Below are positions 7,674-15,933 of a DNA stretch of 36,935 nucleotides, in pieces. The stretch's first letter is position 1. Every line of letters starts with the position of its first letter. Position numbers and translations under genes: made by a program. The notes under the pieces are model-generated. The model searched no databases. It was given only the letters and a program-made list of their open reading frames with translations, and was not told the DNA's origin. Source of the stretch: JAOUFP01 sp947085825 (GTDB taxonomy: Bacteria > Nitrospirota > Thermodesulfovibrionia > Thermodesulfovibrionales > UBA6898); assembly GCA_947085825.1 (NCBI GenBank), contig CAMTXX010000068.1:1-36935 (forward strand), read 5' to 3'.

Positions 7674-7859
7674 ATGGTTACTTTAGTGAGAGAACAGATA
7701 GAAGAGTTAGTCAGGGACAAGAAAATTTCCTCAAAGGAGATGTTAAAGCTGATTCAAAACATATCTGACCCATGGGAACAAGCCAAAGGCCTGTTGAAGC
7801 ACAAGAAAATTAACGCGGTTGTGTGCCAGCGAAAACTTCGTAAGGAGTGGAATAGGTAA
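7674..7859 (+). CDS. Putative small antitoxin partner of a PIN toxin
   Basis: I do not recognise a named family. This 61-residue charged helical protein lies 8 bases before a PIN-domain gene, the standard place for an antitoxin. TATAAT at 7662-7667 ends only six bases before the ATG, so the transcript may be leaderless. No Shine-Dalgarno sequence is visible. The DNA-binding part is not evident; the acidic and basic helices (EQIEELVRDKKISSKEML) could bind the toxin. Confidence 0.7.
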   Translation: MVTLVREQIEELVRDKKISSKEMLKLIQNISDPWEQAKGLLKHKKINAVVCQRKLRKEWNR

Positions 7860-7867
7860 ATCGGCCT

Positions 7868-8248
7868 GTGTTTACGTTAGACACCAATGTTCTTATCGGC
7901 TATCTCAATGACGACAAAAAAGTTGCAGAGCAACTTCTTGAATGGAGAAAAAACAACAAGAAATTTTTGATTTCCGTGATAACCGAGGTTGAAATTTTAT
8001 CTTTCCCGCTGCTCACACAGGACGAAATTGCTACAATACAGCGATTTCTTCAGGAGTTTACAATTATATCTCTTGATACCCAATTAGCGCGTATGGCAGC
8101 AGAGATTCGCAGACAATACAAAATACAACTCGGCGACAGTGTTATTATTGCCACTGCCAAGCTTACAAATTCCATTCTTGTAAGCCTCAATAAAGATGTC
8201 TTAAAAAAAGCTGGGACATTGATTAAAGTTCAAACCATCTCCGGTTGA
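7868..8248 (+). CDS. PIN-domain toxin (VapC-type)
   Basis: A 126-residue PIN-domain protein with a GTG start. Active-site acidic residues are in FTLDTNVLIGYL (Asp5), ITEVEILSF (Glu) and LGDSVIIATAKL (Asp), followed by VSLNKDVLKKA. It is a predicted ribonuclease toxin paired with the 61-residue protein just upstream. The pair is bracketed by near-identical 89-base direct repeats (7491-7579 and 8281-8369). Confidence 0.88.
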   Translation: MFTLDTNVLIGYLNDDKKVAEQLLEWRKNNKKFLISVITEVEILSFPLLTQDEIATIQRFLQEFTIISLDTQLARMAAEIRRQYKIQLGDSVIIATAKLTNSILVSLNKDVLKKAGTLIKVQTISG

Positions 8249-8274
8249 TCATAGTTTTTTCAACAAACGCTTGT

Positions 8275-8396
8275 GTATACCACGGCAAATTCAACGGCAT
8301 GAACAAAAGGGACTGGACAATTTTCATGTCAAGCCTTATCCTCAGCAACGTCTAATTGGACATTGGCTGATTTCGCCGGTGGAGTGGGCGTGTAAG
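8275..8396 (+). pseudogene. Fragment of the membrane protein gene, copy R4
   Basis: Carries the same NGMNKRDWTIFMSSL segment and the same extra-A stop as copy R3, then an additional deletion of about 11 bases after GGCTG and a degenerate tail (GTGGAGTGGGCGTGTAAG). It therefore descends from an R3-like copy that was already frameshifted. It ends against the convergent Phd/PIN module. Confidence 0.75.
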
Positions 8397-8397
8397 A

Positions 8398-8835
8398 TTA
8401 TAATGTGATTTGCGCCGGAGAGAGTATCGAGAACCCTTCGGCGGAGGCGGCATGATTCAGCTTCTCATCAAAGGATGAAAATGACAATGAAATGTTGTTC
8501 TGACTGACTTTCAGCAGCTTCGCAGCAGAGAGATGAACAGCATCAAAACCGCGCAAGCCGTATAAGTTTACGAGACGTCCGGCCTCGACCTCATCAAAAT
8601 CTATTCCGGCAAAATGCCCCCATTCTTTGGAGAATTTGGCTATGAGCAGATCAAAGTCCTTTTCAGATAAATCGCCTTGCCTGAAACGTCTGTTTATTGC
8701 CGACATTGTTTCAGGATACGCTATGCGGCAGGTTGCAACTATTTCGGCTTCCGCGACCCATTTTTTGACTAAAGACGTATGGGTTTCACTAACGTATAAC
8801 TTCACGAGACTGCTCGTATCAAGATAAAGGATCAC
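8398..8835 (-). CDS. PIN-domain toxin of a Phd/VapC-type module
   Basis: A 145-residue PIN protein with catalytic candidates Asp6 in LYLDTSSLVKLY, Glu in AYPETMSAI and Asp in RGFDAVHLSAAK. This arrangement is typical of PIN toxins paired with Phd antitoxins. Its ATG overlaps the antitoxin stop by four bases. It is a predicted endoribonuclease that ends two bases beyond repeat fragment R4. Confidence 0.88.
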   Translation of the reverse strand: MILYLDTSSLVKLYVSETHTSLVKKWVAEAEIVATCRIAYPETMSAINRRFRQGDLSEKDFDLLIAKFSKEWGHFAGIDFDEVEAGRLVNLYGLRGFDAVHLSAAKLLKVSQNNISLSFSSFDEKLNHAASAEGFSILSPAQITL

Positions 8836-9092
8836 CGGCGCTCCTCAAGTACGGTTTTTGAAAGAGCTTTGCCTTTAATTCTTACATCTTCCAACCCTTC
8901 AGGTTTTCCGCCTGACCATTTGGCCTTGCCTGAGTCTATCAGCGATTTTATAGCGCTTCTTTCTTTTGAAATGGGAATGACCAGAGCCACTTCCTTGCCA
9001 TGCTCTGTTATTACGATTTCTTCACCATGGCGTACTTTGTCCACGTAACTGCTGAGTCTGGTTTTTAATTCTTTTATTCCTACAGAAATCAT
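8832..9092 (-). CDS. Phd/YefM-family antitoxin
   Basis: An 86-residue protein whose N-terminus (VGIKELKTRLSSYVDKVRHG, then EEIVITEHGKEVALVIP) is the classic Phd/YefM DNA-binding dimerisation fold. The C-terminal tail is charged and likely binds the PIN toxin encoded immediately downstream. It is the first gene of its two-gene unit, and AT-rich DNA upstream (9093-9150) probably holds the promoter. Confidence 0.9.
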   Translation of the reverse strand: MISVGIKELKTRLSSYVDKVRHGEEIVITEHGKEVALVIPISKERSAIKSLIDSGKAKWSGGKPEGLEDVRIKGKALSKTVLEERR

Positions 9093-9221
9093 AATAGCCT
9101 CCGCAATGTTTAATATGACTACAATATATCATAAAAATAGTTACCTTTGCAAGAATGCCCGAGTTGGTATCGAAGCGATAAAAAAGGTTTGAAGGGATAT
9201 GCCGGACGTCCACTCTTAACG

Positions 9222-9962
9222 TCAGAATATCACCTTTCGCCCTTCAATACCCTTGAGCGCGAGCTTCAGTTCTTCAAATGTAGAATGTTCCATTATAAAT
9301 TCCGTTGTCTTTCTGCCTATGTCTTCAAGTCTGTGGGCATCCGATGAGGTGATCCAGGGGATATGCCTGTATTGCCCGAACATTTCATGCGCTTTCGCTC
9401 TGTTTGTCCTGTACGATATCTCCAGTGCGTCAAACTCTACCCCCTCCGGTATAAAGCCGAGCTGGCCGATAATCCCGAATCCCTCACGGTCAATATGGCT
9501 TGCTATGGCAAGGCCGTTGAAGCCGTGTATTAACTCCACTATCCTGTTGACGGAAATATCTGTAGCCCCTATCAAAAGTCTCTTGTTAAACCCGAGCACC
9601 TCGTCGCTCTCATTTACCAATACCTGCATGCCGAAGGCCTCTTCAGCGTTTTCCCCTGACTGGAGATTCTCGTACACGACAGCCTGCATGTTGAAGGCGT
9701 CTGTTACACTTTCAAACAGGCCGAGAACATGGACTTCTTCAGCAGAGTTTATCTCGATGCCGGAAATCACCCTGATGCCTTTTTTTTTGGCGATCATTGA
9801 AGTCACTTCAACGTGTTCTGCTGTGTTATGATCACATACAGCTATGATATTTATGCCGAGTGAAGCGGCCCTTTCGACTATCCTCAGAGGGGTCATCGAA
9901 AGCTCGGAGCAGGGGGACAGGCAGGTATGAATATGGAGGTCTGCCCTGAATTCTACCGGCAT
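9222..9962 (-). CDS. PHP-domain metal-dependent phosphoesterase
   Basis: A 246-residue protein with PHP metal-ligand motifs: ADLHIHTCLSPCSE at residues 8-21, AVCDHNTAEH at 41-50, ISGIEINSAEEVHVLG at 65-80, SHIDREG near 155 and SSDAHRLEDIG near 208. The family hydrolyses phosphoesters. Genes of this kind are recurrent in HydABC hydrogenase operons, where their substrate is unknown. Its start overlaps the upstream DRTGG gene by 10 bases, so it is the last gene of the minus-strand operon. Confidence 0.9.
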   Translation of the reverse strand: MPVEFRADLHIHTCLSPCSELSMTPLRIVERAASLGINIIAVCDHNTAEHVEVTSMIAKKKGIRVISGIEINSAEEVHVLGLFESVTDAFNMQAVVYENLQSGENAEEAFGMQVLVNESDEVLGFNKRLLIGATDISVNRIVELIHGFNGLAIASHIDREGFGIIGQLGFIPEGVEFDALEISYRTNRAKAHEMFGQYRHIPWITSSDAHRLEDIGRKTTEFIMEHSTFEELKLALKGIEGRKVIF

Positions 9963-10294
9963 CTCAGGCCGAGACTGTAAAGCCTCCCGGCAAGATCAAA
10001 GGCAGGCAGAGGGGTCGTCATGACAGGGATGTTCTCTTCAATAGCCTTTTTCAGCGTGTCTTCAGCAGGGCCTCTGTTGTTGACAAGTATGATGCCGGCC
10101 AGTTCTTTCAGAGAAGCCACGGCCACGATATTGAGATGGACCTGGATGGTTATCCAGAGAAAACCCTCCTTTGAATTTCCCATTACATCAGAGAGCATAT
10201 CGCTGACATAGGCCCCTTTCACCTCTCTGCTGAGATCTGCTGAGGGGGTTTCAACTTTAAGGGAAAGACTGTCTATGATTTCCTGCAGTTTCAT
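9953..10294 (-). CDS. DRTGG-domain protein, downstream copy
   Basis: A 113-residue single-domain protein (REVKGAYVSDMLSDVMGN, ASLKELAGIILVNNRG, ENIPVMTTPLPAFDLAGRLY) of the DRTGG type, a small regulatory domain also found in phosphotransacetylases and next to CBS domains. It probably senses a ligand; none is known. It is paralogous to the 10740-11117 protein, and the two flank an HATPase gene. This trio is a conserved accessory set of bifurcating hydrogenase operons. Confidence 0.8.
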   Translation of the reverse strand: MKLQEIIDSLSLKVETPSADLSREVKGAYVSDMLSDVMGNSKEGFLWITIQVHLNIVAVASLKELAGIILVNNRGPAEDTLKKAIEENIPVMTTPLPAFDLAGRLYSLGLRCR

Positions 10295-10305
10295 GGTCTG
10301 CTCCT

Positions 10306-10737
10306 TTAATTGGCAGGCGCCAGGTTTATCGTAAATTCCACTGTTGTCCCTTCTCCTGCTACTGAGTTTACGGTGAGGGTATCAGAGTTCCTTTTGATAT
10401 TCGGCAACCCCATCCCGGAACCAAAGCCCATTTCCCTGATATAATCAGGGGCTGTGGAGTAGCCTTCTGTCATCGCGAGTTCGATGTTTTCTATGCCGGG
10501 TCCCATGTCCTGCACCCGGATCTTTATCATTTCCGGGGTTATACTGTAGTTCATCATCCCGGCCACTGCATATATGATCGTGTTCATCTCAGACTCAAAG
10601 GCTGCTATGGCAACCCTCCGGATGATGGCTGCCGGGATCCCCAGGCCTTCGAGGATGCCCTTCAGGTTGCTCGAGGCAGCCCCTGCGTTCTTGAAATCCT
10701 TGCCGGTAAGAAAAAAGACCCCTTCAGCGCTGTTCAT
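10306..10737 (-). CDS. RsbW-like HATPase (anti-sigma-type kinase)
   Basis: A 143-residue protein consisting of a GHKL ATPase domain with no histidine-phosphotransfer region. It has an N-box-like segment (SEMNTIIYAV, about residues 58-67), a G1-like DMGPGIENIE and a glycine-rich lid GFGSGMGLPNIKR. This is the architecture of RsbW/SpoIIAB serine kinases. I start at ATG 10737 rather than 10794, since the latter would run deep into the preceding gene. It is sandwiched between DRTGG genes, so it may phosphorylate or sense a partner of the redox complex; that is inference. Confidence 0.82.
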   Translation of the reverse strand: MNSAEGVFFLTGKDFKNAGAASSNLKGILEGLGIPAAIIRRVAIAAFESEMNTIIYAVAGMMNYSITPEMIKIRVQDMGPGIENIELAMTEGYSTAPDYIREMGFGSGMGLPNIKRNSDTLTVNSVAGEGTTVEFTINLAPAN

Positions 10738-10739
10738 CT

Positions 10740-11117
10740 TCAGAACTCCAGGCCGGAGCAGCTCCGGAGTCCTTTTTCGGAGAGAAGTCCGCACACATCG
10801 AACATCGAAAAACCTGTTGCGAGAAGGGGTATTTTTTTTTCTTCGGCCAGCGCTATCGTCTGTATGTCAGGTCTTTTGTTCTGTATGAAAACGATCGCCT
10901 TGATGGCGGCAACCTCTGCGGTGCGTATGACCTGCGTGTTTGTCAGGCCGGTGATCAACAGGGAATTGCTGATGGAAAATGCAAGCACATCGCTCATGAG
11001 GTCGGCGCAATAGGCCCTTTCGATCTCCATGCCCAGGTCTTCTCTTCTTGCAAGGACTACAGCCTTAAGCAAGTCCCTTATGTCGCTTAACAGCATTATT
11101 GATGGTAATGTATTCAC
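10740..11117 (-). CDS. DRTGG-domain protein, upstream copy
   Basis: A 125-residue protein with the same layout as the 9953-10294 product (IERAYCADLMSDVLAFS, KAIVFIQNKRPD, KKIPLLATGFSMFDVCGLL). It starts 9 bases downstream of the NuoG-like gene and ends two bases before the HATPase start, so it is clearly in the same operon. It is a probable regulatory ligand-binding subunit rather than an enzyme. Confidence 0.8.
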   Translation of the reverse strand: MNTLPSIMLLSDIRDLLKAVVLARREDLGMEIERAYCADLMSDVLAFSISNSLLITGLTNTQVIRTAEVAAIKAIVFIQNKRPDIQTIALAEEKKIPLLATGFSMFDVCGLLSEKGLRSCSGLEF

Positions 11118-11126
11118 AAATCGCCG

Positions 11127-13595
11127 TTATCCCTTTGCAGGCTCTATCTTTACTGCGTCGGCGCCTGCCGCGCCGGTTTCCGGATAACAGGTCAGCGCAT
11201 TGACGCGGCCATGGGGAAAATGCACCGATGTAAATACTGACCCGTTTCTTACTGCTTCAGATACCTTTGCCTTGAGATAGATAGCGCCCCTCCTTGAGGA
11301 TACCTTCACATGGCTGTTGTCGGATATGCCGAATTTTTTTGCATCTTCGTCACTTATTTCAAGGAAAGGTTCAGAGACAACGAGATTGAGCGCCTTTGAC
11401 CTTGTCGACATACTGCCGGAATGCTGGAGGACATCCCGTGTTATGAGGGACAAAGGATACTCCTGGTCAGCAGCTTCACCCGGGGTATAAGAGACCGGCG
11501 TGAAAATTCTCCTGTCAGATTTTGTTTGTTCTTCCCTGATAGAAATTTTTATCTCTTCAGCTATGTTTTCAATATTTCTGGTGCTGATGTCGGTCCCCAT
11601 GGATAAAGAAAGATTTCTCAGTATCTGCCAGTCGGGAAGGGCCTGCCCGGGGGCCTCGACCATCCGTTGTAATTTTTGTGTTATACCCTCGGCATTAGTA
11701 TATGTGCCGTCTTTTTCCGCCCAGCCTGAAGCAGGCAATACAACATGCGCAAACTTTGCTGTTTCGGTCAGGGCTATGTCCTGAACAACAAGGAACTCAA
11801 GGGATTTCAGCGCCCGCATGATCTTTGAGTTGAAGGGAAAGGTCGATAACGGGTCTTCGCCCATAATATAAAGCGCGTGGATATTCCCGGTGTCATACAG
11901 CATCTCAAAGATATTTTTGCCGGTTGAAGTCCCTGAATCAGGCCTTGTCCCTGTTTTATAAAGGCCGTAGGTATTTGCATATTCCGCGGGTATCTGAAGC
12001 GCATCTGTTTCTTCACCCAGAAGTATTATCAGGTTCGAGGCTGCAAAAACAAGGTCTGTCCCTTTTGTGTTTTCGTTTAAGCTGACGGTGAAGGAAAGCA
12101 TCCTGTCTTTTGCCTTTGCGAGTGTTTCGGCGGTTTCTGTGAGCAGTTCCACCGGAATTCCTGTAATGGCAGCCGCCTTCTCAGGTGTATAATTATCGAG
12201 GCTTTTTTCGAGCAGCGAAAAACCGGGAGTTTTTGATACGATCTCCCTGTTGAAGAGTCCCCTGTCAATGATTATCTTCATCAGTCCGTTGAGAAAAGCC
12301 ACCGAGGTCCCCGGCTTCATTTTCAGGTGAGATGAACTGTGTCTTGTGAGCTTTGTCTCCCTTGAATCAGCCACGATGAGCCTTGCGCCCTCTCTCTTTG
12401 CCTGCATGATGTTCAGGCCGAATACAGGATGGGTAATGCTGATATCTGATTCAATAATAAGAATTGCATCCTTGCCGAGCGGGGATTTCATATCTATAGG
12501 ATGAGCCTTTGTCCCAAACACCGTATCAAGGGCCTTCCGGACCTTTGCGTAACCGAAGGCTGCGGATGAATCGATATTGTAGGAGCCTACGACATTCACC
12601 ATGAATTTGCGCAGCATATAATTGTCTTCATTTGTGCACCGGTGGGAACCTATCGCTCCGACGGCTTCTTTGCCGTAAGATTTTATAACATATTTCAAAC
12701 TATCGCTGATATGCGTCAGGGCCTCGTCCCATGTTGCAGGGACAAGTTCGCCGTCTTTTCTTATGAGCGGCGTCTTAAGCCGGTTTTCGCTATAGATATA
12801 ATCAAAGCCGAACCGTCCCCTGCCGCAGAGGTTGCCGCTGCTTCTGCCGCTGTCTTCCTTTGCGCGTGACCTGAGCAGTTTCCCTTCCTGCATTCCCAGT
12901 GTCAGAGTGCAACCGCAGCCGCAGAAGGGGCATATCGTGTCTTTTTCTTCGAGAAACCAGGCGCGTGCCTTGAATTTGAAGGGTTTGCTCAACAGCGCCC
13001 CTGTCGGGCAGATGTCGATACACTGTCCGCAGTAATCGCACTCAAGTATCTCGCCGAAGGCCGGCTGGACAACCGTAGGGAATCCCCTTCCGATCAGACC
13101 CAGCGCGCCCCGTCCCTGATGTTCTGAGCATATTCTGACGCATTTGCCGCAGAGTATGCACCGGTTTGCAGTGAGCTCTACCAAAGGTCCCCGCACATCA
13201 GGCGGGGACGCTTTTCTGTGGCGGATGAAACGGCCTTCCGGCTTTCCATATTCATAAGCCAGATCCTGCAGATCGCATTCCCCTGCCTTGTCGCATACAG
13301 GACAGTCAAGTGGATGATGCACCAGCAGGAGTTCCAGCACGGTCTGCCGGGCTTTTCTGAGTTTGGGAGTTTCTGTTTTGACTATCATGCCAGGGGCCAC
13401 CGGTGTCGAGCAGGAGGCAAAGAGCCTTGGCTGGCCCTCGACCTCAACAACACAGAGCCTGCAGCCTCCATACGGCCTCAGTCTTTTATCGAAACAGAGG
13501 TTCGGTATTTTTATGCCGTTTTGCTGCGCGGCCTTCAGTATGGTGACGCCTTCTTCAACAGAAATTTTCTTGTCATTTATGGTCAGGTCGATCAT
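11127..13595 (-). CDS. NuoG/formate-dehydrogenase-like subunit without the active-site Cys/Sec, in the HydA position
   Basis: An 822-residue iron-sulfur protein. Domains: N-terminal [2Fe-2S] ferredoxin (Cys34, 45, 48, 62); His-Cys3 [4Fe-4S] (HPLDCPVCDKAGEC, about 94-107); two [4Fe-4S] (CILCGKCVRIC and CDYCGQCIDIC, about 146-196); molybdopterin-type [4Fe-4S] (CPFCGCGC at 222-229 and Cys257); then a full molybdopterin oxidoreductase fold and C-terminal cap. The position that holds Sec or Cys in formate dehydrogenases is Gly348 (NIDSSAAFGYA), so formate oxidation is not expected. No H-cluster motifs exist. It starts right after the HydB-like stop and probably conducts electrons as NuoG does. Its partner acceptor is unknown. 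Confidence 0.88.
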   Translation of the reverse strand: MIDLTINDKKISVEEGVTILKAAQQNGIKIPNLCFDKRLRPYGGCRLCVVEVEGQPRLFASCSTPVAPGMIVKTETPKLRKARQTVLELLLVHHPLDCPVCDKAGECDLQDLAYEYGKPEGRFIRHRKASPPDVRGPLVELTANRCILCGKCVRICSEHQGRGALGLIGRGFPTVVQPAFGEILECDYCGQCIDICPTGALLSKPFKFKARAWFLEEKDTICPFCGCGCTLTLGMQEGKLLRSRAKEDSGRSSGNLCGRGRFGFDYIYSENRLKTPLIRKDGELVPATWDEALTHISDSLKYVIKSYGKEAVGAIGSHRCTNEDNYMLRKFMVNVVGSYNIDSSAAFGYAKVRKALDTVFGTKAHPIDMKSPLGKDAILIIESDISITHPVFGLNIMQAKREGARLIVADSRETKLTRHSSSHLKMKPGTSVAFLNGLMKIIIDRGLFNREIVSKTPGFSLLEKSLDNYTPEKAAAITGIPVELLTETAETLAKAKDRMLSFTVSLNENTKGTDLVFAASNLIILLGEETDALQIPAEYANTYGLYKTGTRPDSGTSTGKNIFEMLYDTGNIHALYIMGEDPLSTFPFNSKIMRALKSLEFLVVQDIALTETAKFAHVVLPASGWAEKDGTYTNAEGITQKLQRMVEAPGQALPDWQILRNLSLSMGTDISTRNIENIAEEIKISIREEQTKSDRRIFTPVSYTPGEAADQEYPLSLITRDVLQHSGSMSTRSKALNLVVSEPFLEISDEDAKKFGISDNSHVKVSSRRGAIYLKAKVSEAVRNGSVFTSVHFPHGRVNALTCYPETGAAGADAVKIEPAKG

Positions 13596-15461
13596 TTATA
13601 CATTCCCTCCTTCTTTTTTCGCTGCAGCAGCCGCAAGAAACTCCGCAGGATCGCCTTCAAAGCCGGCGGGCAGAATATTGATGGATTTGAATTTGCATGT
13701 GTCGTAGCAGGTCCTGCAGTGGACGCAGAGTTCCTGGATGATCTTGTGGGGCGCTTTCTTTTCTCCAACGACCGCCTTTGAAGGGCATGCCCTCAGACAG
13801 GCTCCGCAGCCCTTGCAAAGCTTCTCGTCTATCCAGAAAGTGGAGAGGTCTTTGCATACCCCGGCCCTGCACCACTTGTCTATTATATGGGATTCGTATT
13901 CATCCTTGAAGTATCTCAGGGTGGTCAGTACCGGGTTTGGAGCTGTCTGGCCGAGACCGCAGAGCGAGGTGGCGATAATGTCCCGTGAGAGATCCTCGAG
14001 AGTCTCCATGTCTTTTTCAGTCCCTTTTCCTTCGGTTATGTCGGTGAGCATGTCGAGCAGTATTTTTGTGCCGACCCTGCAGGGAGGGCATTTACCGCAG
14101 GATTCGTCTGCGGTGAATTCAAGAAAAAATTTGGCTGTTCCTACCATGCAGGTGTTGTCATCCATAACAACCATACCGCCTGAGCCGACAATCGCCCCTG
14201 TTGCAACAATATCTTCGTAGGTTACAGGTATATCAAGGAGACTTTCAGGGATGCACCCTCCTGAAGGACCACCGAGCTGGACTGCCTTGAATTTTCTTCC
14301 CTTCTTGGGTCCGCCGCCGATGTCATATATTATTTTTCTGAGCGGTATGCCCATCGGGACCTCGACGAGTCCGACATTGTTGATTGCGCCGGTGAGGGCG
14401 AAGACCTTGGTGCCGGTGCTTTTTTCGGTCCCGAGGCTACTGTACCATTCAGCGCCATTGAGTATGATCGGCGCTATCTGGGCCAGTGTCTCAACATTGT
14501 TCAGGACAGAAGGCTTGTCCCAGAGTCCTTTTTGAGCCGGAAATGGCGGTCTGGGACGCGGCATCCCCCGTTTGCCCTCAATCGAGCGCATAAGGGCCGT
14601 TTCCTCTCCGCAGACAAAAGCGCCTGCCCCAAGATAAATATCCAATTCAAAGTCAAATCCCGTATCAAGGATGTTTTTGCCAAGCAGGCCTGCCTCTGTT
14701 GCCTGGTCTATGGCAAGCTGCAGCCGTTTGACCGCCAGAGGATATTCAGCCCTGACGTATATATATCCGTGATTGGACCCTATCGCCCTGGCGCCTATGA
14801 TCAGGCCCTCAATTACCGAATGCGGGTCTGACTCCATAACAGACCTGTCCATGAAAGCGCCCGGGTCTCCTTCGTCACCGTTACATAGCATGTATTTCAC
14901 GTCAGACCGGGATTTTGATGCGAATTCCCATTTCAGACCTGTTGGAAAACCTGCCCCACCTCTTCCTCTCACCCCGGAATCCTTTACGACCTTTATGATG
15001 TCTTCGGGTGTCATCTGAGTGAGGGCTTTTGCAACTGCTTGATACCCGTCTCTGGCTATGTATTCCTCTATTTTTTCAGGGTCAATGAGTCCCTTGTTTC
15101 TCAGTACCCTCAGCACCTGATACTTGAAAAACGGGATGTCTTTCATCAAAGGCAATGCCACCTTCTTTTCCGGCTCCTTGAACATCAGCTTCTGGTAAGG
15201 CCTGCCTTTAAGGAAATGTTCCTCGACCAGCGCGGGAATTTCTTCAACAGTGACCTTCTGGTAGAAAATCTCCTCCGGATATACGACCATGACAGGCCCT
15301 TCGGCGCAGTAGCCGTTACAGCCTGTCAGCACCAGCTTTATCTCTTCTTCAAGCCCTCTTTTTTTCAGTTCTTCCTGGAGGGCGGTTCTTGTCTTCATGG
15401 CCCCGCTGGCCACGCAGCCGGTGCCTGCACATAACATCAAATTCGCACGAACCTTTTCCAT
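13596..15461 (-). CDS. HydB/NuoF-like NADH- and FMN-binding subunit with extra ferredoxin clusters
   Basis: A 621-residue flavoprotein. The N-terminal about 95 residues are a thioredoxin-like [2Fe-2S] domain (CAGTGC, TGCNGYCAEGP). The NuoF core follows, with the FMN/NADH loops GVRGRGGAGFPTGLKW and GAGAFVCGEETAL, an SLBB part and a [4Fe-4S] site (SCGKCPPCRVGT plus SLCGLGQ). The C-terminus adds two [4Fe-4S] clusters (CKGCGACLRACP, CVHCRTCYDTC). These two extensions distinguish HydB subunits of bifurcating hydrogenases from ordinary NuoF, including the NuoF at 24743 here. It likely oxidises or reduces NAD(H). It is separated from the upstream [2Fe-2S] gene by a hairpin spacer. Confidence 0.92.
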   Translation of the reverse strand: MEKVRANLMLCAGTGCVASGAMKTRTALQEELKKRGLEEEIKLVLTGCNGYCAEGPVMVVYPEEIFYQKVTVEEIPALVEEHFLKGRPYQKLMFKEPEKKVALPLMKDIPFFKYQVLRVLRNKGLIDPEKIEEYIARDGYQAVAKALTQMTPEDIIKVVKDSGVRGRGGAGFPTGLKWEFASKSRSDVKYMLCNGDEGDPGAFMDRSVMESDPHSVIEGLIIGARAIGSNHGYIYVRAEYPLAVKRLQLAIDQATEAGLLGKNILDTGFDFELDIYLGAGAFVCGEETALMRSIEGKRGMPRPRPPFPAQKGLWDKPSVLNNVETLAQIAPIILNGAEWYSSLGTEKSTGTKVFALTGAINNVGLVEVPMGIPLRKIIYDIGGGPKKGRKFKAVQLGGPSGGCIPESLLDIPVTYEDIVATGAIVGSGGMVVMDDNTCMVGTAKFFLEFTADESCGKCPPCRVGTKILLDMLTDITEGKGTEKDMETLEDLSRDIIATSLCGLGQTAPNPVLTTLRYFKDEYESHIIDKWCRAGVCKDLSTFWIDEKLCKGCGACLRACPSKAVVGEKKAPHKIIQELCVHCRTCYDTCKFKSINILPAGFEGDPAEFLAAAAAKKEGGNV

Positions 15462-15548
15462 TAATAGCCTCCTATTTTAAAAGTGTCAGTGTCAGTTTTC
15501 AGTGTTTGGTTTTAATATACTGACACTGACACTAATCACTGACACTAT
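15462..15548. repeat. Hexamer repeats forming a 14-base hairpin between operon genes
   Basis: AGTGTCAGTGTCAG (15482-15495) is perfectly complementary to CTGACACTGACACT (15520-15533), and a further CACTGACACT follows at 15537-15546. The stem would form with a 24-base loop, in both DNA strands and RNA. There is no T-run, so it is more likely a repeat element or a processing site than an intrinsic terminator. The HydB ribosome binding site (AGGAGG) lies just downstream. Confidence 0.7.
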
Positions 15549-15932
15549 TTAATATGTTGTTTCACAACCTGACACCAGCACATATTTTTCGATGGGCTTT
15601 CCTCCCATGACATGCTCATGGAAGATCTCCCGCATCTTCTGTTCATTGAGATCGCAGTATCTGACAGGCGGCTGGTCCATGATCTCGACCGTTGCCAAAG
15701 GCTCGCGCGCGCAGAGCCCGGCGCAGCCCGAGGTCGTGACGATGACATCGGCTGTATTGGTATTGCTTATCTCGTCCATAACAGCTGTCATGACAGCCCT
15801 TGCCCCTGCGGCTATGCCGCACGTTCCCATGTGTACCGTGACCTTAGCGCGATATCCGCCTTCCCGCAACTGAAACTCGGCTTTATGTTTTTCTTTTATT
15901 TTCAGCAGGTCGTCTATTGTTAATCTTGCCAT
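15549..15932 (-). CDS. Thioredoxin-like [2Fe-2S] ferredoxin
   Basis: A 127-residue protein related to the C-terminal half of NuoE/HydC, with cluster ligands in MGTCGIAAGARAV and TTSGCAGLCAREPLATV, i.e. C-x-(about 35)-C-x3-C spacing with one ligand of the first pair altered (TCGIAAGA lacks the usual second Cys). I start at ATG 15932, which has GGAGGG 5-10 bases upstream; an in-frame ATG at 16001 would overlap the previous gene. Such small ferredoxins accompany HydB and HydC in hydrogenase operons. It begins one base after the receiver-NuoE stop. Confidence 0.8.
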   Translation of the reverse strand: MARLTIDDLLKIKEKHKAEFQLREGGYRAKVTVHMGTCGIAAGARAVMTAVMDEISNTNTADVIVTTSGCAGLCAREPLATVEIMDQPPVRYCDLNEQKMREIFHEHVMGGKPIEKYVLVSGCETTY

Positions 15933-15933
15933 G

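Noticed and set aside
11127..13595. NAD-dependent formate dehydrogenase alpha subunit, or selenoprotein
   Set aside because: The Sec/Cys position is Gly348, no in-frame TGA is present, and the histidine after it is also replaced (Tyr349).
11127..15461. [FeFe] hydrogenase HydA in the cluster
   Set aside because: None of the H-cluster motifs (TSCCPxW, MPCxxK, ExMxCxGGC types) is found; only accessory-cluster domains are shared.
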